Below are positions 16,632 to 26,061 of a stretch of 37,548 nucleotides of DNA, piece after piece. The notes under the pieces are model-generated. The model was not told the origin of the DNA. It did no database searches and was given only the letters and a program-made list of their open reading frames with translations. Each line of letters opens with the position of its first letter. Within the stretch, counting starts at the first letter, position 1. The DNA comes from an uncultured bacterium (GTDB lineage: Bacteria > Bacillota > Clostridia > Lachnospirales > Lachnospiraceae), in assembly GCA_947177425.1 (NCBI GenBank), contig CAMWUN010000033.1, positions 1 through 37,548 of the forward strand. The letters run 5' to 3'. The translations under genes were made by a program, and so were the position numbers.

Positions 16632-16729
16632 AAGTCAATAATCCCGCTACAGGCAAGCGGGGAATTAGGCCCCCGCGCAGTCGTCAAGGCCAGGCAAGCC
16701 TGATTTTGACCCGTTGCCTGCGGGAATAA
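16632..16729 (+). repeat. Structured intergenic repeat, copy A
   Basis: A folded element directly after the trpB2 stop codon. An outer stem pairs TCCCG (16642-16646) and CAGGCAA (16650-16656) with TTGCCTG (16714-16720) and CGGGA (16721-16725). It encloses hairpin 1, GCGGGG (16657-16662) with CCCCGC (16671-16676), and hairpin 2 (16683-16710) with GTCAA...TTGAC ends. The result is a three-way junction. It aligns end to end with 30066-30164 and partly with the reverse strand of 29535-29605. Confidence 0.8.
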
Positions 16730-16760
16730 ACAGAAACACTTTATAAAAAGCGTATGAAAG

Positions 16761-16805
16761 AAACTGCCGTCTGCGGAAATATATTTGCAGACGGCAGTTT
16801 TTTTA
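16761..16805 (+). terminator. Intrinsic terminator after trpB2
   Basis: A 14-bp perfect stem, AAACTGCCGTCTGC (16761-16774) with GCAGACGGCAGTTT (16787-16800), is followed by more T residues. Confidence 0.95.
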
Positions 16806-16841
16806 ATAATAGGAAATTATAAATTGATTGTATTTGTATAG

Positions 16842-16870
16842 TTGAATAAAAACTATAAATCTGATACAAT
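16842..16870 (+). promoter_or_regulatory. Promoter of secA
   Basis: TTGAAT (16842-16847) and TACAAT (16865-16870) with a 17-bp spacer. Start of transcription near 16877. Confidence 0.65.
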
Positions 16871-16941
16871 AAGGCTTAAAGTTTTTTACAATAATCCGAC
16901 CCGGAACAAAAAGTGACGGTTAAACAGTGAGAGGTAGGAAA

Positions 16942-19506
16942 ATGAATTTAGTCCAAAAAATATTTGGCACACATAGCGAAAGGGAATTAAAGCGCATTGA
17001 GGGGACGGTGCAGGCCATTGAAAATCTCCGCCCTTCCATGCAGGCACTTTCTGATGAAGAGTTAAGGGGCAAGACAGAGCAGTTCAAAAAAAGATTTGCC
17101 GATGGCGAAACGCTGGATGACCTGCTCCCCGAAGCTTTTGCAGCGGTGCGGGAAGCCGCCCGGCGTGTGCTTAATATGGAACACTACAGGGTGCAGCTGA
17201 TTGGCGGGATCATCCTTCATCAGGGCCGTATTGCGGAAATGAGGACAGGGGAAGGCAAGACACTGGTATCTACTCTTCCTGCCTATCTGAATGCGCTGGA
17301 AGGAAAAGGCGTCCATGTGGTGACAGTCAATGATTACCTTGCCAAGCGTGACGCGGAATGGATGGGAGAAATCCACAAATTCTTAGGACTCACCGTGGGC
17401 GTGGTATTAAACAGCATGAAGTCCGACGAGAGAAGGGAAGCTTATAACTGCGACATTACTTATGTAACCAATAATGAACTGGGATTTGACTACTTAAGGG
17501 ACAATATGGTCATCTATAAGGCACAGCTTGTACTGCGTGATTTGCACTATGCGATTATTGACGAGGTGGATTCAGTGCTGATTGACGAGGCCAGGACACC
17601 CCTTATTATATCCGGGCAGAGCGGCAAATCCACCAAACTTTACGAGGTCTGCGACGTACTTGCCAAGCAGATGAAGCGTGGCGAGGACATGCAGGATTTG
17701 ACTAAGATGGATGCCATCATGGGCGTGGAGCGGGAGGAAACCGGGGATTTTATCGTCAACGAAAAGGACAAGGTGGTTAACCTTACGGCCCAGGGCGTGG
17801 AGAAAGTGGAGAAATTTTTCCAGATAGATAACCTTGCAGACCCCGAAAATATTGAAATCCAGCATAACATTACCCTGGCCCTGCGGGCAAATAATCTGAT
17901 GTTCAGGGATCAGGACTATGTGGTCAAGGACGATCAGGTACTGATTGTGGACGAGTTCACCGGACGTATTATGCCGGGGCGCCGTTATTCTGACGGCCTT
18001 CATCAGGCAATTGAAGCGAAAGAGCACGTCAAAGTTAAAAGGGAGAGCAAGACCCTGGCCAATATCACTTTCCAGAACTTTTTTAATAAGTTTGAGAAGA
18101 AAGCGGGCATGACAGGTACCGCCCTCACAGAAGAAAGAGAGTTCCGTGACATATACGGCATGGATGTAATAGAGATACCCACCAATAAGCCTGTGGCCAG
18201 AGTGGATTTGCAGGATGCGGTTTATAAGACAAGAAAAGAAAAGCTTCACGCCATTGTGGAAGCGGTCAAAGAATCCCATGCAAAAGGACAGCCTGTGCTG
18301 GTGGGAACCATTACCATTGAAGCATCAGAGGAACTTTCACGGCTGCTTACCAGGCAGGGGATTGCCCACAAAGTGTTGAATGCAAAGTTCCACGAACTGG
18401 AAGCGGAGATTGTAGCGGATGCAGGTATCCACGGGGCAGTGACCATTGCCACCAATATGGCAGGCCGTGGTACCGACATTAAGCTGGACGATGCGGCCAG
18501 GGAGGCAGGCGGCCTTAAGATTATAGGCACAGAGCGTCATGAATCCAGACGTATTGACAATCAGCTCCGGGGACGTTCCGGCCGTCAGGGAGACCCCGGC
18601 GAATCCAAATTTTATATTTCGCTGGAAGATGATTTGATGCGTCTGTTTGGCTCCGAACGTCTGATTAATATGTTTAATGCGCTGGGCATCCCTGAAAATC
18701 AGGAAATCGAGCATAAGATGCTGAGCAACGCCATAGAATCTGCCCAGAAGAAGATAGAAAACAACAACTACGGAATCAGAAAGAACCTGCTGGAATACGA
18801 TCAGGTTATGAATGAGCAGAGGGAAATCATATACGAGGAAAGACGAAGAGTCCTGGACGGCGAGAGCATGAGGGACGCTATCTACAAGATGATTACCGAC
18901 ATCACGGAAAATGCAGTGGATATTGTAATCGGTGACGATACGGACTATGACGACTGGAATCTGGAAGAACTGAACACCCTGCTCCTTCCCACCATTCCTT
19001 TAAGAGTGATAAACAGAGGGCGCATCAATACGCCTAAGAAAAATGCATTAAAGCAGCAGTTGAAAGAAGAGGCTGTAAAGCTTTACGAGGCAAAAGAAGC
19101 GGAATTTCCGGAACCGGAAGCCATCCGTGAACTGGAGCGGGTTATCCTGCTGAAAGTCATTGACCGGAAATGGATGGATCACATTGACGATATGGACCAG
19201 CTACGGCAGGGAGTAGGCTTACAGGCTTACGGACAGAGGGATCCTCTGGTGGAATATAAACTCAGCGGATATGAGATGTTCGATGAAATGACCCAGAACA
19301 TCCGGGAGGAGACAGTAAGGGTACTGTTCCATGTAAGAGTAGAGCAGAAAGTGGAAAGAGAGCAGGTTGCCAAAGTGACAGGCACCAATAAAGACGATTC
19401 CCTTGCAAAGGCTCCTGTGAAGCGGGAAAACGCAAAAGTGTATCCCAATGATCCCTGTCCATGCGGCAGCGGAAAGAAATACAAACAATGCTGCGGCAGA
19501 AAATAA
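16942..19506 (+). CDS. secA: Protein translocase subunit SecA
   Basis: ATPase motor that pushes preproteins through SecYEG. The length of 854 residues and all landmarks fit: Walker A RTGEGKT at 101-107, Walker B/DEAD-like [15 protein letters not shown] near 205-219, the preprotein-binding domain, [10 protein letters not shown] and [10 protein letters not shown] in the second nucleotide-binding fold, and the C-terminal zinc-binding tail [13 protein letters not shown]. Start: ATG at 16942 with GAGGTAGG before it; a GTG five codons upstream precedes the binding site. It has its own promoter and is followed by prfB, a pairing common in Firmicutes. Confidence 0.99.
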   Translation: MNLVQKIFGTHSERELKRIEGTVQAIENLRPSMQALSDEELRGKTEQFKKRFADGETLDDLLPEAFAAVREAARRVLNMEHYRVQLIGGIILHQGRIAEMRTGEGKTLVSTLPAYLNALEGKGVHVVTVNDYLAKRDAEWMGEIHKFLGLTVGVVLNSMKSDERREAYNCDITYVTNNELGFDYLRDNMVIYKAQLVLRDLHYAIIDEVDSVLIDEARTPLIISGQSGKSTKLYEVCDVLAKQMKRGEDMQDLTKMDAIMGVEREETGDFIVNEKDKVVNLTAQGVEKVEKFFQIDNLADPENIEIQHNITLALRANNLMFRDQDYVVKDDQVLIVDEFTGRIMPGRRYSDGLHQAIEAKEHVKVKRESKTLANITFQNFFNKFEKKAGMTGTALTEEREFRDIYGMDVIEIPTNKPVARVDLQDAVYKTRKEKLHAIVEAVKESHAKGQPVLVGTITIEASEELSRLLTRQGIAHKVLNAKFHELEAEIVADAGIHGAVTIATNMAGRGTDIKLDDAAREAGGLKIIGTERHESRRIDNQLRGRSGRQGDPGESKFYISLEDDLMRLFGSERLINMFNALGIPENQEIEHKMLSNAIESAQKKIENNNYGIRKNLLEYDQVMNEQREIIYEERRRVLDGESMRDAIYKMITDITENAVDIVIGDDTDYDDWNLEELNTLLLPTIPLRVINRGRINTPKKNALKQQLKEEAVKLYEAKEAEFPEPEAIRELERVILLKVIDRKWMDHIDDMDQLRQGVGLQAYGQRDPLVEYKLSGYEMFDEMTQNIREETVRVLFHVRVEQKVEREQVAKVTGTNKDDSLAKAPVKRENAKVYPNDPCPCGSGKKYKQCCGRK

Positions 19507-19599
19507 AAACGTATAAAGTACGGATTATGTGTAAAAAAGGATGGCTCAAAGGCTGTTCTTTGATTAAATAAAATTTAATTTAGAAAGAGGTGACGCTGG

Positions 19600-20719
19600 G
19601 TGGTTGAATTAGACCAGATGAAGTCTGAACTGCAGGCTTACAAAAATCCTTTGGCGGAAGTGAGGGATTCACTTTGACTTAGCAAATAAGTCAAAGAAGA
19701 TTGAAGAACTGGAAAGGGAAATGGAGGCTCCCGGATTCTGGGACGACCCGGACATTTCCAACCAGAAGATGAAGGAACTAAAGAATTTAAAAGACACCGT
19801 GGAAACCATAGAAGGGCTTATGACCCAGTATGAGGATATTGAAACCCTGATTGAGATGGGGTATGAGGAAGAGGACGCAGAACTTGCGGCCGACATCCGC
19901 AAGGAACTGGATGAATTTACCGCTGTTTTCGAGGACATCCGCATCAGCACTCTTCTTGCTGACGAGTATGACGGCCACAATGCAATTCTGAAACTGAATG
20001 CAGGGGCGGGCGGCACGGAAAGCTGTGACTGGTGTTCCATGCTTTACCGGATGTACACAAGGTGGGCGGAGCGCAAAGGCTTTTCTGTGGAAGTGCTGGA
20101 CTATCTGGACGGCGACGAGGCAGGCATTAAGTCTGTAACTTTCCAGGTAAACGGAACCAATGCCTACGGCTATTTGAAATCGGAAAAAGGCGTCCACAGA
20201 CTGGTGCGCATTTCTCCCTTTAATGCCCAGGGCAAACGCCAGACCTCCTTTGTATCCCTGGATGTTATGCCGGATATTGAAGAGGACGTGGACGTGGAGA
20301 TCAACGATGATGATTTGCGCATTGATACCTACCGGAGCAGCGGCGCAGGAGGACAGCATATCAACAAGACTTCCTCGGCAATCCGTATTACCCACATTCC
20401 TACTGGAATTGTGGTACAGTGCCAGAATGAGCGTTCCCAGTTCCAGAATAAAGATAAGGCCATGCAGATGCTGAAAGCCAAGCTGTATATGCTCAAGAAA
20501 GAGGCAAATGCAGAGAAACTTTCAGATATCAGGGGCGAAGTGAAAGATATCGGATGGGGCAACCAGATACGTTCCTATGTTATGCAGCCCTACACCATGG
20601 TAAAAGACCATAGGACAAATGCAGAGACAGGCAATGTGGATTCTGTCATGGACGGAAGCATAGACCTGTTTGTCAACGCTTATTTAAAATGGATAAATAT
20701 AAAGGAGCCGTCAGTCTGA
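19600..20719 (+). CDS. prfB: Peptide chain release factor 2 (programmed +1 frameshift)
   Basis: Recognises UGA and UAA stop codons and releases the finished chain. The gene is split over two frames: 25 codons from a GTG start at 19600 (MVELDQMKSELQ...VRDSL) run into an in-frame TGA at 19675-19677 within CTTTGAC. A +1 slip there (skipping T19675) joins it to the main frame, giving DLANKSKKIEELE. The result is about 372 residues, like E. coli RF2. A GAGGGAT stretch just upstream can act as the stimulating internal Shine-Dalgarno. SPF (205-207), the RF2 codon-recognition motif, and GGQ (250-252), the catalytic motif, are present. The GTG start has AGAGGTG upstream. A terminator overlaps the stop codon. 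Confidence 0.97.
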
Positions 20720-20732
20720 CGGCTCTTTGTTT
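20705..20732 (+). terminator. Terminator overlapping the prfB stop codon
   Basis: GAGCCGTCA (20705-20713) pairs with TGACGGCTC (20717-20725), followed by TTTGTTT. The second arm begins with the prfB stop codon TGA itself. Confidence 0.85.
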
Positions 20733-20735
20733 ATG

Positions 20736-20818
20736 TGCAGGCCCGTGCAGTGGAAGTTTACCGCTAAAGCGGCGCACGGGCCGCGCGGCGAGCAGGGAGA
20801 AGATCCTTCCTACTCGAT
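20736..20818 (+). mobile_element. Group II intron 3'-end-like relic
   Basis: GGCCCGTGC (20740-20748) pairs with GCACGGGCC (20774-20782), resembling a domain V helix with a small internal hairpin CCGC/GCGG (20761-20772). A weak domain VI-like hairpin, AGGGAG (20794-20799) with CTTCCT (20806-20811), is followed by TACTCGAT. The ending matches the intron tail at 1-53. No reverse transcriptase is nearby, so it is a remnant, or else an ordinary hairpin that happens to look alike. Confidence 0.4.
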
Positions 20819-20825
20819 TACAGGA

Positions 20826-21587
20826 TTACTTTTGGGAAGCACTTTGTTTTCTGACCAGATCCAGATAGAAATTTGCATAGGTTGCCTCCATATAAGGGCA
20901 TAACCACAAAAAACCGATTCCACAGGACATGAGGCATAAAATCATCAAAGGCAGAAAACTCAATTCAATATAAAACAGCCTTCCCTTACTTCCTTTGATT
21001 AACTGCATACTCATTTTAAACAACTGGCTTTCAGAATACTCCGGGAAGTCGAACATCAGGTAATAAATCTGTGAGAACAGAAGAGTGAAGAATGTTTCCA
21101 CAGCCAACCCTGCCACCAGAAGGATTGCGTAAAACAAAAACAATGCCGCACTGAATGGGAACACATCAAAGGAAGGTTCCGCATTCAGAATGGATTTGGT
21201 CAGCGAATTTCCGATATAAGTGGAAGGCAGTGTACACAGGACTGAAATTGCCGCCAGGACACTCTGGATGCGAAGAACTTTCAGCGCTTTTGCAGAACCC
21301 TGCGTAAGACAACAGAAAAGGTCGTTTAAAAGGGGTCTCTGAGAGCAGGCAAGCTTTAAGTAAACGAAAGCTTCCCCGGCAATAAAAAAGCCGGACAAAA
21401 GACTGACGACATAGGAAGCGGCGCTGTAAAGCAGGGTACTGACGCCTGATAGGGGGGAAAGGGTGAATGTAACCGGAACAACACATAAGATATGCATAGC
21501 CAGAATACCTGTCAATATGCCGTACTTTCCCAATAACTGCCCTTTTGCCAGGGATTTAAGGCTGGCGGAAGATAAATACTGATTCAT
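20826..21587 (-). CDS. DUF975 family membrane protein
   Basis: A 253-residue integral membrane protein with about five to six hydrophobic segments. The ending, KGSKGRLFYIELSFLPLMILCLMSCGIGFLWLCPYMEATYANFYLDL, is diagnostic of the DUF975 family. The role of this family is not established. Start: ATG at 21587 with CAGGAG seven bases ahead; the longer open frame upstream overlaps a hairpin and has no binding site. It lies downstream of the SprA-related gene but a strong hairpin separates them. Confidence 0.85.
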   Translation of the reverse strand: MNQYLSSASLKSLAKGQLLGKYGILTGILAMHILCVVPVTFTLSPLSGVSTLLYSAASYVVSLLSGFFIAGEAFVYLKLACSQRPLLNDLFCCLTQGSAKALKVLRIQSVLAAISVLCTLPSTYIGNSLTKSILNAEPSFDVFPFSAALFLFYAILLVAGLAVETFFTLLFSQIYYLMFDFPEYSESQLFKMSMQLIKGSKGRLFYIELSFLPLMILCLMSCGIGFLWLCPYMEATYANFYLDLVRKQSASQK

Positions 21588-21624
21588 GTAAAAACTCCTG
21601 TAGTTTGCTGAATATATGAATGTC

Positions 21625-21678
21625 AGAACGTGCCTGAAAATCCATTCTTCTATAGAAAACAATTTTCAGACACGTTCT
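21625..21678. terminator. 17-bp inverted repeat, probable terminator hairpin
   Basis: The arms 21625-21641 and 21662-21678 pair over 17 positions with one mismatch (AGAACGTG at one end, CACGTTCT at the other). The loop contains a small palindrome TTCTATAGAA. It lies after the end of the SprA-related gene. No T-run follows on the minus strand, so it could instead be a processing or stability hairpin. Confidence 0.6.
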
Positions 21679-21690
21679 AAAAGAGAAAAC

Positions 21691-22206
21691 TTATGCGGCA
21701 TAATCCACATTATTCCCAATCAGGGAAGCGGCATCTATTGCCTTGCGGTTTTTCACATAAGGATTCTCCTCGTTGGAATACTGGATTTTGGTGGCTGTTT
21801 TCCCGCCTGCCACATAACTGCGTCCACATTCGGGACAGATGGCGGTTTTCAGAGTCACATTGGCTGCCAGTACCTTGCCGCCGCCTTTGGCCGCCTTAGT
21901 GAAAGCGTTGCTCACATGCTCCTGTTCGTGGGCACGGACTCTTGAGGCGGAAGCCTCGGGAGAAATATGCGCGGCTGACTTGAAAGAAACCATTTCGTCA
22001 GAACCATCCTGATATTTGCGGTTCTTGCAGGTTTCACATTCCGCGGGAGACGATTTGCGTCCCGGAGAAACTTCTTGTGACTCGCCGGGATTAACCACAG
22101 GTATGCCGGCTTTGGAAACTGCCTCGGACTGGCTGGTGCGCATATAACTTCCAGCATATCCGGTACTGTAAGGGCTCATGTAACTGCCGATACTCAGACT
22201 GCTCAT
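21691..22206 (-). CDS. SprA-related putative metalloprotease
   Basis: A 171-residue soluble protein of the SprA-related family. The conserved pattern is present: CETCKNRKYQDGSDE with two Cys at 57 and 60, SAAHISPEASASRVRAHEQEHV with the zinc-type motif HEQEH at 93-97, and ICPECGRSYVAGG with another Cys pair. The first 50 residues are Ser/Tyr-rich and low in complexity. Activity as a protease is presumed from HExxH only. Start: ATG at 22206 behind GGAGG. It is the second gene of an operon with the DUF4190-like gene (21-bp gap). Confidence 0.85.
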   Translation of the reverse strand: MSSLSIGSYMSPYSTGYAGSYMRTSQSEAVSKAGIPVVNPGESQEVSPGRKSSPAECETCKNRKYQDGSDEMVSFKSAAHISPEASASRVRAHEQEHVSNAFTKAAKGGGKVLAANVTLKTAICPECGRSYVAGGKTATKIQYSNEENPYVKNRKAIDAASLIGNNVDYAA

Positions 22207-22227
22207 AATAATCCTCCATTTCTTTTT

Positions 22228-22683
22228 TTACTTTCCCATCATTTCTGCATAATCCTTCATGATATCCTCATAGGACTGGCCGAATATATCTTCAAAACTC
22301 TGGCCGGTCTGGTGTTCAAACTGCTGATCCATCTGCCTGCCAAAATTGGTAAGGGAATCGCCGCTGCTGGAGAGGATTGTCGCCACAAGGGTTCCTACAA
22401 CAGCCGTGACCACCGCCATGCCGCCGATTCCAGTCCCAATGCCAATTTTGGCTGTTGCCAGCATCTTTTTACCATAGCCGGTAGAAAGGATGGCAAAGAG
22501 AATGGCAAGACTGCCGAAGACGAAAGGAATATAAACTGTCAGCATGGTAAAAATGCTTAAAACTCCCAACACCATGGAAACAGTAGCCATAGTCTGGCCG
22601 GGATTGCGGATATACTGCCCTGTCCCGTTTGAATAATCATGATTTTGCTGGACATAAGGATTGTTGCTGTTATTATAATCCAT
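22228..22683 (-). CDS. DUF4190-like small membrane protein
   Basis: A 151-residue protein with an Asn/Gln/Tyr-rich cytosolic N terminus (about 1-30) and two close hydrophobic hairpins (about 33-70 and 82-104), the layout of DUF4190-type proteins. The C-terminal 45 residues are polar and contain a repeated pattern, GQSFEDIFGQSYEDIM. Function unknown. It is the first gene of a two-gene operon with the SprA-related gene and is divergent from tex. Confidence 0.75.
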   Translation of the reverse strand: MDYNNSNNPYVQQNHDYSNGTGQYIRNPGQTMATVSMVLGVLSIFTMLTVYIPFVFGSLAILFAILSTGYGKKMLATAKIGIGTGIGGMAVVTAVVGTLVATILSSSGDSLTNFGRQMDQQFEHQTGQSFEDIFGQSYEDIMKDYAEMMGK

Positions 22684-22724
22684 AAATTTCTCTTTCTTAA
22701 AAATATAGATGTATTTACTTTTTT

Positions 22725-22753
22725 ATATTATCACTTTTGCGGCGAGAATACAA
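22725..22753 (-). promoter_or_regulatory. Promoter of the DUF4190-like/SprA operon
   Basis: On the minus strand, TTGTAT (22753-22748) and TAATAT (22730-22725) are 17 bp apart, about 40 bases ahead of the start codon. Confidence 0.5.
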
Positions 22754-22824
22754 ATCTTTCTTGACACAGAAAACAATTTTAAAAATACGCGGTTTAAAGC
22801 GTGTTTGTAAATTGATTTCCATGC

Positions 22825-22853
22825 TTGAAAAGAAGAAATCTATCCTCTATAAT
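22825..22853 (+). promoter_or_regulatory. Promoter of tex
   Basis: TTGAAA (22825-22830) and a perfect TATAAT (22848-22853) with a 17-bp spacer. Start of transcription near 22860, about 37 bases before tex. Confidence 0.75.
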
Positions 22854-22896
22854 TATGGGAGATGTTACAAAAGGAAATCGAGAGGTTTAGAAGAGT

Positions 22897-25290
22897 ATGG
22901 ATGTAATACTAAAGTTAAAAGAAGAACTTGGTGTGGAAAAGTGGCAGGTAGAAGCAGCGGTGAAGTTGATTGATGAGGGAAATACCATTCCCTTTATTTC
23001 TCGTTACCGTAAGGAAGCCACAGGGGCATTAAATGATGAAGTGCTGAGGAATCTTCACGAAAGGCTCAATTATCTCCGCAGCCTGGAGGAAAAGAAAGAG
23101 CAGGTTATCGGAAGTATAGAAGAACAGGGAAAGATGACCGAAGAACTGAAAGCCAAAATCCTTGCCGCAGAGACAATGGTGGTGGTGGAGGATTTGTATC
23201 GTCCTTACAGGCCCAAGCGAAAAACACGTGCAAGCGTGGCAAGGGAGAAGGGGCTGGATGGTCTGGCACAGTATATTTTAAGGCAGGATGCAGACCGGCC
23301 TCTTGAGGAGGAAGCGGCTAAATATATCAGTGAAGAAAAAGAAGTGAAGGACGCCAGAGAGGCTTTGCAGGGAGCGAAGGATATCATAGCAGAAATGATT
23401 TCCGACGAGGCCGATTACCGTATATATATCAGAAATATTACCATGGAAGAGGGGATTCTTACCAGCACGGCCAAGGATGAAAAGGCGCAGAGCGTTTACG
23501 AAATGTATTACGCATATGAGGAGCCTTTGAAAAAGACTGCCGGACACCGGGTGCTGGCTTTAAACAGGGGAGAAAATGAGAAGTTTTTGACTGTTAAAGT
23601 CAATGCCCCCGAAGAAAGGATATTCCAATATCTATGTAAAAAAGTAATTACAGGGGAAAATGAGTACACAATGCCCCTTCTGCAGGAAGTGATACAGGAT
23701 TCCTATGACAGGCTGATCGCGCCGGCCATTGAGCGGGAAATCAGGAATGAACTTACAGAAAAAGCCGAGGACGGCGCCATTTCCGTATTTGGAAAGAACT
23801 TACAGCAGCTCCTCATGCAGCCTCCCATTGCCGGAAAGGTAGTGCTGGGATGGGATCCGGCTTTCAGGACGGGATGTAAACTGGCGATTGTGGACGCTAC
23901 AGGGAAAGTGCTGGATACTAAGGTAATTTATCCTACCGCCCCCCAGAACAAGGTGGAGGAATCCAAAGCAGAATTAAAGAAGCTGATTAAAAAATACGGG
24001 GTTTCCCTTATCAGCGTGGGCAATGGAACCGCTTCAAGAGAGTCGGAGCAGGTTATTGTGGAACTGATCAAGGAACTTGATACCCCTGTCCAGTACGTGA
24101 TTGTAAATGAAGCGGGCGCCTCCGTTTATTCTGCAAGTAAGCTGGCGACAGAGGAATTCCCTAATTTTGATGTGGGGCAAAGGAGCGCAGCGTCCATTGC
24201 AAGGCGACTGCAGGATCCTCTGGCGGAACTTGTGAAAATAGACCCCAAATCCATCGGGGTAGGACAGTACCAGCATGACATGAACCAGAAAAAGCTTGGG
24301 GAGGCTCTCGGCGGCGTGGTGGAAGACTGCGTAAACAAAGTAGGTGTGGATTTGAACACTGCGTCCGCATCCCTTTTGGAATATATATCCGGCGTTTCTA
24401 AGTCAATCGCCAAAAATATAGTGGATTACAGGGAAAAGAACGGCCGTTTCTTAAACCGCGCCCAGCTTCTTAAGGTACCAAAGTTAGGGCCGAAAGCCTA
24501 TGAGCAGTGCGCAGGCTTCCTCAGAATCCCGGATGGGGATAACCCTCTTGACGCCACCAGCGTGCACCCGGAATCCTATGAGGCGGCCATGAAACTTCTT
24601 GAAAAATTAGGGCTTACTATGGAGGATGTGCGTCTTGCCCAGAAACAGGCGGCAAAGAACAAAGGCGGACTTAAAAAAGAAGCCCCCGCTCCTTCAAAAG
24701 AGCCAAAGAACAGACAGCAGAAGGTTGTGATACGCAACACCAGTACAGCCATGGGCAAAGCGCTGGCAGCCGCCATGGGTGGTATGACCATGCCCCTTAC
24801 AGAGGAAGCCAAAGGAAAAGGGGCAAAGAATGCCCAGGCCAAAGTTCCGGGCGGCACAGAACGGGAAAGCGCGGCAATCGGTATGCTTGAGAAGAAAATA
24901 AAGGATAAAAAGCTGATGGCACAGGAACTGGGCATCGGCGAAATCACCCTTACCGACATACTAAAAGAGTTGGAAAAACCCTCCAGGGATCCCCGGGAAA
25001 ACATGCCTGCGCCGATTCTTAGAAGTGACGTACTGGACATGAAAGATTTAAAACCGGGCATGATTTTAAAGGGAACTGTCCGCAACGTTATCGACTTCGG
25101 CGTGTTCGTGGATATCGGCGTGCACCAGGACGGTCTGGTTCATATCTCCCAGATTACCGACCGGTTTATCAAACATCCATTGGAAGCGGTGAGTGTGGGC
25201 GACATTGTAGATGTGCAGGTACTTACCGTGGATGTGTCCAAAAAGAGAATCGGGCTTACCATGCGGCTGAACCAGGAGAAGAAAAACTGA
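22897..25290 (+). CDS. tex: Tex-like RNA-binding transcription accessory protein
   Basis: A large cytoplasmic nucleic-acid-binding protein, 797 residues. Domains in order: helical Tex N region (PFISRYRKEATGALNDE at about 28-44), YqgF/RNase H-like fold (VVLGWDPAFRTGCKLAIVDATGKV near 318-340), helix-hairpin-helix region (LNTASASLLEYISGVSKSIAKNIVDYR), a basic low-complexity linker at about 590-670, and a C-terminal S1 domain (DFGVFVDIGVHQDGLVHIS) at about 711-785. The linker is an insertion relative to the usual Tex. It has its own promoter and terminator. A role in transcription and RNA turnover is known for the family but not sharply defined. Confidence 0.95.
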   Translation: MDVILKLKEELGVEKWQVEAAVKLIDEGNTIPFISRYRKEATGALNDEVLRNLHERLNYLRSLEEKKEQVIGSIEEQGKMTEELKAKILAAETMVVVEDLYRPYRPKRKTRASVAREKGLDGLAQYILRQDADRPLEEEAAKYISEEKEVKDAREALQGAKDIIAEMISDEADYRIYIRNITMEEGILTSTAKDEKAQSVYEMYYAYEEPLKKTAGHRVLALNRGENEKFLTVKVNAPEERIFQYLCKKVITGENEYTMPLLQEVIQDSYDRLIAPAIEREIRNELTEKAEDGAISVFGKNLQQLLMQPPIAGKVVLGWDPAFRTGCKLAIVDATGKVLDTKVIYPTAPQNKVEESKAELKKLIKKYGVSLISVGNGTASRESEQVIVELIKELDTPVQYVIVNEAGASVYSASKLATEEFPNFDVGQRSAASIARRLQDPLAELVKIDPKSIGVGQYQHDMNQKKLGEALGGVVEDCVNKVGVDLNTASASLLEYISGVSKSIAKNIVDYREKNGRFLNRAQLLKVPKLGPKAYEQCAGFLRIPDGDNPLDATSVHPESYEAAMKLLEKLGLTMEDVRLAQKQAAKNKGGLKKEAPAPSKEPKNRQQKVVIRNTSTAMGKALAAAMGGMTMPLTEEAKGKGAKNAQAKVPGGTERESAAIGMLEKKIKDKKLMAQELGIGEITLTDILKELEKPSRDPRENMPAPILRSDVLDMKDLKPGMILKGTVRNVIDFGVFVDIGVHQDGLVHISQITDRFIKHPLEAVSVGDIVDVQVLTVDVSKKRIGLTMRLNQEKKN

Positions 25291-25304
25291 CAGAAAATAT
25301 ATTT

Positions 25305-25332
25305 AAAGGCTTCGTATTTTGCGAAGCCTTTT
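25305..25332. terminator. Terminator after tex
   Basis: AAAGGCTTCG (25305-25314) pairs with CGAAGCCTTT, ending in TTTT. It lies between tex (+) and the XRE gene (-) and is similar to the terminator at 7084-7114. The bases just after it read CAATAAGCTG, the entry sequence of the small hairpin repeats. Confidence 0.85.
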
Positions 25333-25353
25333 GCTGCAATAAGCTGCCTTGCG

Positions 25354-25833
25354 CTATATTTTCCCGTCAACTGCCTGCAAATTTATCATAGCAATTATTT
25401 GGTTCTGCAAATCACAGACAGTTTCGATTCTAATCCTGCCAATATTGTTTCTTATCATTTCAAAATCTATATCGGGAAACATTTTTTCACAAAAACTATT
25501 TACTTCGGGAGATGCCCCCATTAAAGCTGTTACAAGCGAATTAGCGTCAAACTGCTTTAACACTTCTTTCAGTTCCTTTTCAGGGATTGTGGAAATCTGC
25601 TCAAAATCAGCTATCCTCTGTGGCTGTATCCTGGGCTCTAAAATGTCATTTATCGTGATGGCATATAATTTAGAAATTTTCAGTAAAACCTCTAAGTCGG
25701 GAATAGCCGTTCCTGTTTCCCATTTTGACACTGCCTGCCTTGATATATCTAATTTTTTTGCTAAATCATCTTGCGTGTAATTGTGGCTTTTGCGCAGAAA
25801 TTGTAAGTATTTCGATATTATATTTATATTCAT
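25354..25833 (-). CDS. XRE-family helix-turn-helix regulator
   Basis: A DNA-binding regulator of 159 residues. Residues 5-60 form a Cro/CI-type helix-turn-helix (YTQDDLAKKLDISRQAVSKWETGTAIPDLEVLLKISKLYAI). The rest is a small helical C-terminal region with no recognised ligand domain. Start: ATG at 25833 with GGAG ahead; an ATG four codons earlier overlaps that site. Base composition is more AT-rich than the neighbours, with Ile/Asn-rich codons, which may point to recent transfer. Target genes are unknown; it is next to the ribU leader. Confidence 0.85.
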   Translation of the reverse strand: MNINIISKYLQFLRKSHNYTQDDLAKKLDISRQAVSKWETGTAIPDLEVLLKISKLYAITINDILEPRIQPQRIADFEQISTIPEKELKEVLKQFDANSLVTALMGASPEVNSFCEKMFPDIDFEMIRNNIGRIRIETVCDLQNQIIAMINLQAVDGKI

Positions 25834-26012
25834 AAAAATCTCCATTCCGCCTTTGACGGCTCAAATAGTAATGAAAAACGCTGTCCTTATTGCCATTATA
25901 AGGTATACGGGAAAAAGAATAAAGCACTTGATAAGTGCTAAAAAGCAAATATCAGTTGCACTTAACTTGAAAATTTTCACCGGAAAATATTCTCAGTCAA
26001 ATAGTTGCCCCC

Positions 26013-26041
26013 TTGATTTCCCTTGATTTTCGTGGTATTCT
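26013..26041 (+). promoter_or_regulatory. Promoter of the ribU operon
   Basis: TTGATT (26013-26018) and TATTCT (26036-26041) with a 17-bp spacer. Transcription would start near 26048, just ahead of the riboswitch. Confidence 0.6.
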
Positions 26042-26061
26042 ATCTTACGTAAATAAAGAAA

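Noticed and set aside
16632-16729. Copy A read as a simple transcription terminator
   Set aside because: It has no T-run, and a perfect terminator follows at 16761-16805; the three-helix fold and second copy elsewhere point to a repeat.
21691-22206. SprT/SprA phage or toxin protein as part of a defence island
   Set aside because: The HExxH and Cys pairs fit the SprA-related family, but the neighbours (DUF4190-like, DUF975) give no toxin-antitoxin or phage context.
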